Positions 15,461-22,933 of a stretch of DNA of 24,316 nucleotides are shown piece by piece (positions within the stretch are counted from its first letter, which is position 1; every line of letters begins with the position of its first letter). The stretch is from CALBPI01 sp039821645. GTDB lineage: Bacteria; Pseudomonadota; Gammaproteobacteria; Steroidobacterales; Woeseiaceae. The notes under the pieces were generated by a model. That model did not search any database. It was not told where the DNA came from and saw nothing but the letters and a program-made list of their open reading frames with translations. The translations under genes and the position numbers were made by a program. The stretch is taken from assembly GCA_039821645.1 (NCBI GenBank), contig JBCBNU010000044.1, positions 1 to 24,316 of the forward strand, written 5' to 3'.

Positions 15461-17254
15461 CTACGGATCCAATAGTCCGCCTACGCTCTTGAATACGCCC
15501 TCATCGACGATTGCGACCGGTGACAGCAGCACCGAAAGGTCTTCGAGCGGATTACCGTCGATCATCAGAAGATCAGCAATGTGCCCTTGTTCGACCAGTC
15601 CGCGATCGGTCAGGCCGAGTAATGATGCTGGTCTCCACGTCGCGCTGGCTAGCGTCTCGCCAGGCGATACGCCCAACGCATTTAACGCGATCAGATTCGA
15701 ATGCAATCCCAGCGGTGCGCGCATGGCGCCGCCTTTCGAACCAGTGATGATCCTGGAGTGCAGGGATGGCGGTAGCGAGGTCCGATCCGCGGCGGGCGAC
15801 TGCTGATTTGCGCCTGCATAAAGCCGGCTCGCACTGAGTTGCGCCCAGGCGTCGGTGCCGGGCTCCAAAATGCCGGCGGTCTTCACACGCAAATTGGTCG
15901 CAGAAGCCAATATCAATTCTTCGTGACGATTGGCGCTTTCGATATCCAGTTCAAGAACATGTACACCGCTCAAGAGGTCAGGTAATGCTCGGTCGCTGAC
16001 AATCATTGCATTTGGCGACACTGACTTGATGAACGTCGTGCGAAGGTTGTGTTCAAGCGCGCCCGGCACGGCCACCCGTTCCGGTGACATTGAGCTCGAA
16101 ACGATACCGCCGGCGAGTTGTCGGTGTGTGGGTTCCTCGATCAGGTCGATATCGATGAGGCGCGGCATTACTGTCGTGCCATCGAGATCAATGATCGTCT
16201 CATCGGGCCAGGGTCGGCGCGGAACAATCGCGGCGATTCGACCGGAGTCGATCAGCAGATCCTGTCTTTCGAGGCGCCGATTGTTGATGAGGTCGAGCAC
16301 ATACCCTACGCGCAACACGAACCTTGGACCGGTAGTGTCCACTTTCGGCTGCAACGGTAGTGGCTTTGCCCTGGCGACCGATAGCCAGCCGGTCAGCGGT
16401 ACTGTGGTCTTATCTGGTGTTGCAAAAGTCTGCAGTGAAAGGCGACCACCTTTTGCCAGGAAATAGTGATCCCGATCTTTCCAGATCAGGGGCTGCGGCG
16501 ACGACTTCGGCGTGTCAGGCACGGCCTTGATGATTGGCGACTCGGTTTGCAGCAGCATCTCGAGACGCGCTTGTCCGTCTTGCTCCATCACCCAGTAGGT
16601 CAGCAAAGCGCCCTGCGGCCGGGCACTGGGATAGCGGATGGGGGAGCGACTCTGCAGCAGAGTGAACGGTCTGCCTCGACCATACCGTTGACGCAATTCA
16701 TAACGATCGGGAAGCGTTTGGACGTAGAGAAGCGCTTGACCGTCAACGCTGAAGGTTGGATCCCGCGCATAACCGGGTTCCACGGTCAGGCGTTGTACCA
16801 ATCCATCGAGGACCGATATTTTCCAGAGCTGCCAGCTGCCCGATCGATCGGAGGCGAACACCACTGCAGCTTCCGTCGGATGCCACACCGGATCGTCGTC
16901 CCGCCAGCGGCCGTTGGTGATGCGCCGTGTTTCTCCGTCACGTGTGTCGATCAACCACAGGTTGTGCACGTTGCTGCCCGGACCACCGACAGCGACAACG
17001 AAACGCCCGTCTTTGGAAACCTTCGGTTTGCTGAGTGTCAGGCTGCTGTCGGTCAGCGGGGATGCGGTTCCGCCGTCCGCATCGACTGACCAAATCCGGC
17101 CCGCAAAGCCTGCGAACAGTGTGTTTTGCTTCTGGAAGAAGCTGACCGATAGGTCCGGACCGCCCGTCAGCATCAACTCGTCAGCAGAGGCTGTGCCAAG
17201 TGATGCGAACGCGAGCACAAGCCAACAGATCAGGCTAGTGCGACTGCTCTGCAT
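15461..17254 (-). CDS. Secreted TolB-like beta-propeller with degenerate amidohydrolase domain
   Basis: A 597-aa exported protein: the signal peptide ends near ASA (residue 24). Residues about 30-290 carry repeated TolB/WD40-like blades such as DDPVWHPTEAAVVFASDRSG with WQLWKI, and YARDPTFSVDGQALLYV. From about 330 it follows the amidohydrolase/imidazolonepropionase pattern: LDLINNRRLERQDLLIDSGR, IIDLDGTTVMPRLIDIDL, and the C-terminal LNALGVSPGETLASAT, LGLTDRGLVEQGHIADLLMI and DGNPLEDL. Canonical family members have HxH after the LID motif; here Asp370 and Ile372 stand there, and Ser506 is where the last metal-binding Asp of a GTD motif would be. The metal-binding centre therefore looks lost and the barrel is shortened. 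It may be a non-catalytic binding protein. The start overlaps the preceding CPXCG gene by 20 bases. Substrate unknown. Confidence 0.8.
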   Translation of the reverse strand: MQSSRTSLICWLVLAFASLGTASADELMLTGGPDLSVSFFQKQNTLFAGFAGRIWSVDADGGTASPLTDSSLTLSKPKVSKDGRFVVAVGGPGSNVHNLWLIDTRDGETRRITNGRWRDDDPVWHPTEAAVVFASDRSGSWQLWKISVLDGLVQRLTVEPGYARDPTFSVDGQALLYVQTLPDRYELRQRYGRGRPFTLLQSRSPIRYPSARPQGALLTYWVMEQDGQARLEMLLQTESPIIKAVPDTPKSSPQPLIWKDRDHYFLAKGGRLSLQTFATPDKTTVPLTGWLSVARAKPLPLQPKVDTTGPRFVLRVGYVLDLINNRRLERQDLLIDSGRIAAIVPRRPWPDETIIDLDGTTVMPRLIDIDLIEEPTHRQLAGGIVSSSMSPERVAVPGALEHNLRTTFIKSVSPNAMIVSDRALPDLLSGVHVLELDIESANRHEELILASATNLRVKTAGILEPGTDAWAQLSASRLYAGANQQSPAADRTSLPPSLHSRIITGSKGGAMRAPLGLHSNLIALNALGVSPGETLASATWRPASLLGLTDRGLVEQGHIADLLMIDGNPLEDLSVLLSPVAIVDEGVFKSVGGLLDP

Positions 17255-17426
17255 GTAGCGACATCACTTCATCACCGTTGACGGTGACAGAGATTTGGAT
17301 AGGGCGGCAGCACACGAAGCAATCCTCGATATACTGCTGGTCGCCGGCGGAGGTGTCGACGAACAGATCGATGACCTCGCCGCAGAAAGGGCAGCTGGCG
17401 GTGCATTCGGCGAGCAGTCCGCTCAT
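17235..17426 (-). CDS. CPXCG motif-containing cysteine-rich protein
   Basis: A 63-residue zinc-ribbon-like protein of the CPXCG family, whose function is unknown. Two cysteine knuckles are visible: CPFCGEVIDLFVDTSAGDQQ, then YIEDCFVCCRPIQISV. The spacing and the DTSAGDQQYIEDC stretch are family hallmarks, and the length is typical (about 60-65 aa). The ATG at 17426 overlaps the pdxH stop as ATGA, and the 3' end overlaps the next gene, so it belongs to the ggt-pdxH transcript. The open frame extends further upstream inside pdxH but carries no family sequence. Confidence 0.9.
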   Translation of the reverse strand: MSGLLAECTASCPFCGEVIDLFVDTSAGDQQYIEDCFVCCRPIQISVTVNGDEVMSLHAEQSH

Positions 17427-18070
17427 GGCTGCAGTCGCTCGCCCGTCCAGAGGCCAGGTGCGCCGGTCCCTTGAGTCGCGCGTGTGTAGCGCGCCCGATC
17501 GTGTACTCGGCCGCTTCCCTCGACCCAAAGCTCGCAGCTACTCGCGAAAATCCGGTAGCCCCCCCAGTGTGGCGGGCGAGGAATCGTGTCTTGCTGTTCG
17601 TGTGTCGTGTTGCGGGCTTCGAACTGAGAGAGCAGCGCATCGCGACTTGCGATGGCCTGACTTTGGTCACTCGCCCACGCGCCCATCTGGCTGAGTCTTG
17701 GGCGCGTTGCGAAATAGCGATCGTTGCTTACGTCGTCGAGCGGCTCAGCGCGTCCCTCAATACGCACTTGCCGGCCCTGGTGATCCCAATGGAATACCAC
17801 CGCTACGTTCGGATTCTCAGAGAGTGCGCGGCCTTTTCTCGAGGTGTAGTTGGTATAAAAGTCGAGCGTACCCGCAACTGAATCAAAGCCTTTGCACAGT
17901 ACGATCCGCGCGGTCAGGGTGCCATCGGCGTCCTGCGTGGCGATGGTCATCGCGTTGGGGTTCGGCTGGTTCGCGGCTTGCGTCGCTTCGTCCATCCAGC
18001 GCGCTACAACGTCCATAGGGTTTTCGGGTAGCGAGTCTGGCAGAAAGTCTGCCGCCACCTGATCGGTCAT
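17423..18070 (-). CDS. pdxH: Pyridoxamine/pyridoxine 5'-phosphate oxidase PdxH
   Basis: This FMN-dependent oxidase converts pyridoxine or pyridoxamine 5'-phosphate to pyridoxal 5'-phosphate, the last step of vitamin B6 synthesis and salvage. The 215 aa show the full family pattern: ARIVLCKGFDSVAGTLDFYT, NYTSRKGRALSENPNVAVVF, RQVRIEGRAEPL, SNDRYFATRPRLSQMGAWAS. The C-terminal PLP-binding part has WGGYRIFASSCELWVEG, GRVHDRARYTR and the end WTGERLQP. The ATG at 18070 has a GGAG site at 7 bases. It lies 14 bases after the gamma-glutamyltransferase gene and overlaps the CPXCG gene. The frame stays open far upstream, but that part is not PdxH. Confidence 0.97.
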   Translation of the reverse strand: MTDQVAADFLPDSLPENPMDVVARWMDEATQAANQPNPNAMTIATQDADGTLTARIVLCKGFDSVAGTLDFYTNYTSRKGRALSENPNVAVVFHWDHQGRQVRIEGRAEPLDDVSNDRYFATRPRLSQMGAWASDQSQAIASRDALLSQFEARNTTHEQQDTIPRPPHWGGYRIFASSCELWVEGSGRVHDRARYTRATQGTGAPGLWTGERLQP

Positions 18071-18084
18071 CAATAATCTCCGGG

Positions 18085-19614
18085 TTATACGTCTGTATTG
18101 GGGCTCGCGATTGTGGTGCCCCCAACACGACGTGGATCGGCGACGGCAACCGCGCTCAGCGAGCGACTGTTGGTTTGAGCGGCACTCACCCCGCCGAAGT
18201 ACATGCCGGCGGCTGAGTGAGTGTGCTCCAAAGCGCCCGAGGGTGCCGCTGCGCGGACCCCCGGCTCGGTGTGCAGTATAGCGGTATACCCTGTCGTGTC
18301 CGGTTCCAGTGTCATTTCGACGTGCCAGCGCGGCGCGGCGATCGCATCGACGAGAGAGGCGCCGCCCACCATAAATGCACTGAGTGTCTGCAGCATGGCG
18401 CTGGTGATGCGGTCGGCGCCGGGAGTCCCGATCGCCAGCGTGTCCTGTTCGAAGCGCGCAGCGGCGGGCGCCATATTGGTGGGTAACGTCGCCCCGGCCG
18501 GCCTCGCTCCAAAGCCGCGTCGATTGAGCTCGATTTCTCCGAGGCAATTGTTCAGCCACAGACCGGTCCCGTCGGGAATCTCACCGCAGCCATAGCCGGC
18601 TGATGCGGTAATCGCGCATGCCAGTCCATCCGTATCAGCAGCCGAGGTATGCACCGTGTTCGCGCTGGCGAAGCGCGCTAACTCGTGTTCCAAAGTGCTA
18701 TCCAGAAGGGCCTCGGTCGCCGCGGGCAGGTCCTCGGCAAAGTCCATGTGCTCACGACGGTAGCGCAGGCAGCGGTACATGCTCTCGACCGGATCGATGC
18801 CTCTGGCGACCAGTTGCAACATAGCGCCGAGAACGCTGCCACCAATTGAGGGTGGCGGCGGCAGGGCCAGCGCCCACTCGCCGACTTGATATTCACTCGC
18901 TGGGTAGACGACGGGTGAGAAAGACTCGAGGTCTTGCGGTGTCATGTAGCCGCCGTGCGCCTGAACGTGTTGCACGATCGCCCGCCCTATGTCACCGCGA
19001 TAAAAGCTGGCGACGCCCTCATCAGCGAGCGTCTCTAGGGTATTTGCAAGTCCTTCGACGACGATACGTTCGCCCGCCTGTGCAAGACGTTCGCCGTCGG
19101 GGTGCAAGGCTGAAAAGCCAATGTCGCTTCGACCGAAGACCGAGGTCCCGGAGTACTCAAGGTAATACCTGCACGCTTTGGGCAGTGGGAATCCCTCCCG
19201 GCAAATACGGATAGCCGGGTCAAGACAAGCCCGCCAGGGCAACTGACCGTAGCGCTCATGCACAAGTGACAGCGCCCCAGGTGTGCCTGGCACAGCGACG
19301 CTCCCCGCGCCGACGTAGGTAGTAACGCCGCCCCCGTAGTCCATGTGCACCGGCACTGGGATCGGGCGGGTGACCGAGGTTGCGCCAAGCCCCGGGATGC
19401 GTGCATAGCCGTCGATGCACACCGGGTCGGCATCGGGTGCCCAGAGTGTGATGTATGCGCCACCAGCTAGTGCGCATACGCCAGGCTCGGTATTGATGCT
19501 GACAAACGCCGCGGCCACTGCGGCATCGACCGCATTACCGCCCAGCTCAATGATCTCAGTAGCCGCATCGGTCGCGACGGCTGAGCTGCTGGCGACGGCA
19601 ACCTGCCTCGTCAT
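18085..19614 (-). CDS. Atypical gamma-glutamyltransferase-family N-terminal nucleophile hydrolase
   Basis: A 509-aa member of the GGT family. These proteins cleave themselves to expose a catalytic Thr and then hydrolyse or transfer gamma-glutamyl groups, classically from glutathione. The N-terminal GGNAVDAAVAAAFVSINTEP and the AVPGTPGALSLVHERYG segment are clear. The candidate nucleophile is Thr320 in NTVHTSAADTDG. Features differ from E. coli GGT: no signal peptide, Tyr near the position of the substrate-binding Arg114 (IDGYARIPG), and TNMAP in place of SSMSP. GTPGADRI and DAIAAPRWHVE are kept. It probably represents a cytoplasmic GGT-like subfamily with another amide substrate. I preferred the ATG at 19614, which has GAGGA 5 bases upstream, to a GTG at 19653. 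First gene of the set leading into pdxH. Confidence 0.85.
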   Translation of the reverse strand: MTRQVAVASSSAVATDAATEIIELGGNAVDAAVAAAFVSINTEPGVCALAGGAYITLWAPDADPVCIDGYARIPGLGATSVTRPIPVPVHMDYGGGVTTYVGAGSVAVPGTPGALSLVHERYGQLPWRACLDPAIRICREGFPLPKACRYYLEYSGTSVFGRSDIGFSALHPDGERLAQAGERIVVEGLANTLETLADEGVASFYRGDIGRAIVQHVQAHGGYMTPQDLESFSPVVYPASEYQVGEWALALPPPPSIGGSVLGAMLQLVARGIDPVESMYRCLRYRREHMDFAEDLPAATEALLDSTLEHELARFASANTVHTSAADTDGLACAITASAGYGCGEIPDGTGLWLNNCLGEIELNRRGFGARPAGATLPTNMAPAAARFEQDTLAIGTPGADRITSAMLQTLSAFMVGGASLVDAIAAPRWHVEMTLEPDTTGYTAILHTEPGVRAAAPSGALEHTHSAAGMYFGGVSAAQTNSRSLSAVAVADPRRVGGTTIASPNTDV

Positions 19615-19756
19615 GGTCTTCCTCGAATGCCCTGCGATCGCGGATGGTTGCACGCGGACTGAATGCTGTCACCTGTGTACGGCTGCGGTTCAGGTCGGGT
19701 TCATCGACGGTGGTCAACACTGGCTCCGTGTCTCAGGGAAACGACAGGAGGTTCCC

Positions 19757-20083
19757 ATGTTCAAGCCGGTTGCCTTGTTGGCAGTAGCCCTGGTTGCGTT
19801 GGGTGCAGCAACACCCGCACATGCGCATGACCGCGGTCATTCCAGGGTCGATCGTCTATACATCGATCACGACGATCGTCGCTATTTGATCGATCGTCGA
19901 CATCTGCGTCGTGGTGAGTTGCGCGCTCATCGCAGAGCACTTCGCCGCAACGCTCGCGCTCACCGATGGCACTACGAACATCGTAGATTCCTCAACGATC
20001 GACGCGCATTTCGTCATCGACACGACCGAGCAGGATGGCACTGGCATAGCGGACGTACGCTGACGCCGCTGTATTGCTACTGA
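19757..20083 (+). CDS. Exported small His/Arg-rich protein, unknown function
   Basis: A 108-aa product starting at an ATG with a strong AGGAGG site at 5 bases. A Sec signal peptide of 23 residues ends AHA. The mature 85 residues contain 24 Arg and 12 His, with recurrent Asp-Arg and Arg-Arg-His patterns such as DHDDRRYLIDRRHLRRG, and a Trp/His-rich end WHWHSGRTLTPLYCY. I do not recognise the family. Such composition suggests a periplasmic metal-binding or polyanion-binding protein, but this is inference. It stands alone between divergent ggt and the cyclase gene, and a strong hairpin follows its stop. Confidence 0.75.
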   Translation: MFKPVALLAVALVALGAATPAHAHDRGHSRVDRLYIDHDDRRYLIDRRHLRRGELRAHRRALRRNARAHRWHYEHRRFLNDRRAFRHRHDRAGWHWHSGRTLTPLYCY

Positions 20084-20090
20084 GCGAATC

Positions 20091-20120
20091 GGGGGCGCGT
20101 CCATTTGTGGACGCGACCCC
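20091..20120 (+). other. Strong hairpin abutting the cyclase start codon
   Basis: A 13-bp stem with one mismatch (20091-20103 and 20108-20120) closes over a TTTG loop. No U-run follows directly, so intrinsic termination is doubtful. It could protect the 3' end of the small exported-protein transcript or mask translation of the downstream cyclase gene, whose likely ATG is the very next base. Confidence 0.6.
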
Positions 20121-21269
20121 ATGCGCGACAATCGGGGGGTTTTATGCGACTCTCCAGTTGTGGCTGCGGCAGACGACAATGCGCGTGACCTCAAGGCGCT
20201 GATCCGCGCGATGCAGGAGGAGGCTCGCAACAACGAGCAACTGCTTGTGCGTTCGCAAGAACGTGAACTTGCGATTCTGACAGCAGATAGTCTTTTCTCT
20301 TTGTTCTCAACGCTCACCGAAGGCTTGCGCGACAGTTTCGGTGTCGATCGAGTGACCCTCGTTCTGTGCGATCCAGACCACGAGATTCGCCATCTGCTGA
20401 TTGCGGACGGTGGGCCTGAAGCAGTACCGGAGGGTGTGCGTTTTTTCGATTCGTTGAGCGGGATCGCACCGCAGTACGCAGCGCTGCACAAACCCTGGCT
20501 TGGGCCCTTTCAGACAGTAGATCACCAACTGATTGCAGGTAAGGGTAAGTATGCGAGCCTCGCGATTCTTGGCTTGCGACGACAGGGAAAACTGATCGGT
20601 AGTCTCAATCTTCTGAGCAGTGATCCGCATCGGTACAAGCGGGATCTCGGTAGCGACTTTCTAGCACACCTCGCAGTGATTGCGTCGTTTGCACTCGAGA
20701 ACACAGTGAACCGCGCGCGACTGCTGCGCAGTGGGTTCACTGATGTATTGACCGGGTGGTTTAACCGTCGTTACTTGCAAGTACGCCTTAACGAGGAGAT
20801 CGCTAGGGCGCGACGCCATCGCTTACCCCTTTGCTGCCTGTTCCTCGATATTGATCATTTCAAGCGGGTCAACGATCAGCACGGTCACCATGCGGGTGAT
20901 TTAGTGCTCGCCGAGTGCGCGCATCGTATCGAATCGGAAGTGCGTTCGAGCGACGTGGCTGCACGATATGGTGGTGAGGAGTTTGTGATCTTGCTGCCGG
21001 AGACCGGTCTTGCGGACGCGATGGCACTGGCGGAGCGGACTCGTGAGGCAGTGGCAAGCAAACCATTCGTGCTAAGCGATACCGCGGCTTTGTCGATCAC
21101 CGTCTCGGTGGGCGTTGCACAGTCAGTCCCTTACACGGCGAGTGGCGATTTGAAGACGTTGGGCGAACAACTGCTGAAACGAGCAGATCTTGCGATGTAT
21201 GCCGCCAAGTCAGCGGGTAGGAATCAGGTCTGCGCTGCGCCTGAGGCCGGTCAAACCACTCAGGCCTGA
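20121..21269 (+). CDS. Diguanylate cyclase with N-terminal DUF484/GAF-like sensor
   Basis: A cytoplasmic enzyme of up to 382 aa that would make cyclic di-GMP from two GTP. The N-terminal part has a short coiled region and then a DUF484/GAF-like domain with RELAILTADSLFSLFSTLTE and VDRVTLVLCDPDHEIRHLL, spanning about 45-200. The GGDEF domain (about 205-370) has LTGWFNRRYL, FLDIDHFKRVND, and the active site GGEEF at 284-288. An inhibitory site RSSD (275-278) lies the expected 5 residues before it, so product feedback is likely. The start is uncertain: ATG 20121 sits right behind a hairpin without a ribosome binding site, and a GTG at 20160 would serve too. The end overlaps btuC by 10 bases, tail to tail. 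Confidence 0.92.
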   Translation: MRDNRGVLCDSPVVAAADDNARDLKALIRAMQEEARNNEQLLVRSQERELAILTADSLFSLFSTLTEGLRDSFGVDRVTLVLCDPDHEIRHLLIADGGPEAVPEGVRFFDSLSGIAPQYAALHKPWLGPFQTVDHQLIAGKGKYASLAILGLRRQGKLIGSLNLLSSDPHRYKRDLGSDFLAHLAVIASFALENTVNRARLLRSGFTDVLTGWFNRRYLQVRLNEEIARARRHRLPLCCLFLDIDHFKRVNDQHGHHAGDLVLAECAHRIESEVRSSDVAARYGGEEFVILLPETGLADAMALAERTREAVASKPFVLSDTAALSITVSVGVAQSVPYTASGDLKTLGEQLLKRADLAMYAAKSAGRNQVCAAPEAGQTTQA

Positions 21270-22294
21270 GCGCGACCTGCACGGTAGCGATTGCGTAGCA
21301 GGTAGAGAAACAGCGGAACCCCAATCATTGCGGTGAGCGTGCCAACCGGCAACTGGCGGGGAGCGGCGACGGTCCTCGATAACACGTCCGCGGTACACAG
21401 CAGCGCACCCCCTGCAATGATTGCTGCAGGGACGAGCACGCTGTGTCTTGGCCCGGTGTAGTGACGAACCAGGTGGGGCACGACAAGCCCAATAAACCCA
21501 ATCGAGCCGGCCACCGTTACCGAGTACGCCGTGAGTAGCGATGCAAGCGCCAGCACCGCAGCACGCGCCGACAGCAGTGGAAGACCGAGAATGCGCGCGC
21601 GGTCGGGCGACTCAGCTAGCAAGTCCAAAGGCCGGGCGCACACGGTGGTCGCGATTCCCGCCAGCGCGAGCAGCGCCAGTGGCATCGTCGGTGTGAGCGA
21701 GAGGCTGAAATCACCCATCAACCAGAACAGCATACCTCGCAATGAATTGTCAGGGCTGAGCGCCAATAGCAGGCTGACGATGGCGCCGAAGCCGCTCGCG
21801 AGCACAACGCCGGTCAGGAGCAGCGCCGTCGGCGAGAACTTGTGTCTGAAGCCCCCGAATCCGAAAACAATCACAGTCGACAACAACGCACCGGCGAATG
21901 CAGCCAAATTGGTGACCGCGACACTCAAACCCAAAGTCAGTGCCGTAAGCGCCCCGCAGGCAGCGCCACCAGAGGTGCCCAGAATGTAAGGATCCGCCAG
22001 AGGATTGCGCAGCAAAACCTGCATCAAGACTCCGGCTAGCGCCAGCATGCCGCCCACAGCAAACGCACTCAGCGCCCGTGGGAGTCGCAACGTCTCGATA
22101 ATCAGCCGTGTTTGTGGGTCTGTGTCCCCAGTTAGCCAACGCATGAGCAGACCGGGTTGGAATCCATCGCTACCGGCCACGATCGCGAGGCCAATCGCGC
22201 TTGCAGCAAGCGTTGCGAGACCCGCCAACAGCGCGATCAGCGGTCGGCGCGTCGAGACTGGGTTGCTGTAGATGCTGGTGGAGGGCGTCAACAC
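21260..22294 (-). CDS. btuC: BtuC-like cobalamin ABC transporter permease (FecCD family)
   Basis: A 344-aa polytopic inner-membrane permease of the FecCD/BtuC family, usually with about ten helices, forming the channel for B12 with BtuD and receiving it from BtuF. Conserved segments are RLPRALSAFAVGGMLALAGV, NPLADPYILGTSGGAACGA, GSIGFIGLVVPHLVRHYTGP and the end LPVGTLTAMIGVPLFLYLLR. The start appears to be a GTG at 22294 without a clear ribosome binding site. It is divergent from rppH with 57 bases between starts. It is separated from btuD by about 6 kb. I see no riboswitch in front of it. Substrate is inferred from the btuB, btuF, btuD and adenosyltransferase genes in the window. Confidence 0.88.
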   Translation of the reverse strand: MLTPSTSIYSNPVSTRRPLIALLAGLATLAASAIGLAIVAGSDGFQPGLLMRWLTGDTDPQTRLIIETLRLPRALSAFAVGGMLALAGVLMQVLLRNPLADPYILGTSGGAACGALTALTLGLSVAVTNLAAFAGALLSTVIVFGFGGFRHKFSPTALLLTGVVLASGFGAIVSLLLALSPDNSLRGMLFWLMGDFSLSLTPTMPLALLALAGIATTVCARPLDLLAESPDRARILGLPLLSARAAVLALASLLTAYSVTVAGSIGFIGLVVPHLVRHYTGPRHSVLVPAAIIAGGALLCTADVLSRTVAAPRQLPVGTLTAMIGVPLFLYLLRNRYRAGRAQA

Positions 22295-22351
22295 AAGGGC
22301 TTGGAGGCGAGTCAGAGGTTGTGGAACAATATAACGCAGGAGTGTTCACGC

Positions 22352-22933
22352 ATGAGTTCTGATCTCATCGACGACGAAGGCTTTCGCGCTAACGTCGGCA
22401 TTATCGTGGCAAACGATTCGGGCAAGTTATTGCTCGCAGGGCGGGCCGGTCGCAAGGGCTGGCAGTTTCCGCAGGGTGGTGTTGCGCCCGGAGAATCTGC
22501 TGAACAGGCCATGTATCGGGAGCTTGAAGAGGAGTTAGGGCTGCGCCCGGACGATGTGGCGCTGCTCGGGTTCACGCCGGACTGGATTCCCTACCGACTA
22601 CCCGATCATTTTGTAAGACGGCACTCCAAACCACTATGTATCGGTCAGAAGCAGCGCTGGTTCATGTTGCGTCTGGTCACTGATGAGAGCGCGCTGCGTT
22701 TCGACCTGACCGATAAGCCCGAGTTTGATCGGTGGCGCTGGGTGGATTATTGGCGACCGGTGAACGAGGTTATCTACTTCAAACGCCGTGTGTATGCGCG
22801 AGCGCTGCACGAGCTAGCCACTCATGTTCACCCGGACGGACCGCCGCCGCAGCCGCGCTGGTGGCCGCATCGCTGGCGCTCTGTATTTCGCAAGGATTTG
22901 AAAAAAGCTGGCTTGCTGGAACCGACGCGCTAG
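22352..22933 (+). CDS. rppH: RNA pyrophosphohydrolase RppH (NudH)
   Basis: RppH removes pyrophosphate from the 5' end of triphosphorylated mRNAs, which starts RNase E-dependent decay. The 193-aa product has the RppH N-terminus MSSDLIDDEGFRANVGIIV and KGWQFPQGGV. The Nudix box is GGVAPGESAEQAMYRELEEE followed by LGL, with all catalytic Glu and Arg residues. KQRWFMLRL, PEFDRWRWVDYW and VIYFKRRVYARAL complete the pattern. The ATG at 22352 has AGGAG at 9 bases; the open frame upstream to 22157 lies inside btuC and is unused. A TATAAC box at 22330-22335 may be part of its promoter. The C-terminus carries an extra Trp/Pro-rich stretch. Its TAG stop shares a CTAG with the hemJ stop. Confidence 0.96.
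   Translation: MSSDLIDDEGFRANVGIIVANDSGKLLLAGRAGRKGWQFPQGGVAPGESAEQAMYRELEEELGLRPDDVALLGFTPDWIPYRLPDHFVRRHSKPLCIGQKQRWFMLRLVTDESALRFDLTDKPEFDRWRWVDYWRPVNEVIYFKRRVYARALHELATHVHPDGPPPQPRWWPHRWRSVFRKDLKKAGLLEPTR

Noticed and set aside
18071..18559. Extension of the pdxH frame by 163 residues upstream
   Set aside because: The extension lies within the ggt-like gene and shows Arg-rich shadow sequence; PdxH proper starts at 18070 with a good ribosome binding site.
19841..19920. Clustered CGATCG motifs suggesting an operator or direct-repeat array
   Set aside because: They fall in codons for Asp-Arg and Ile-Asp-Arg patterns of the small exported protein and have no regular spacing, so coding use explains them.
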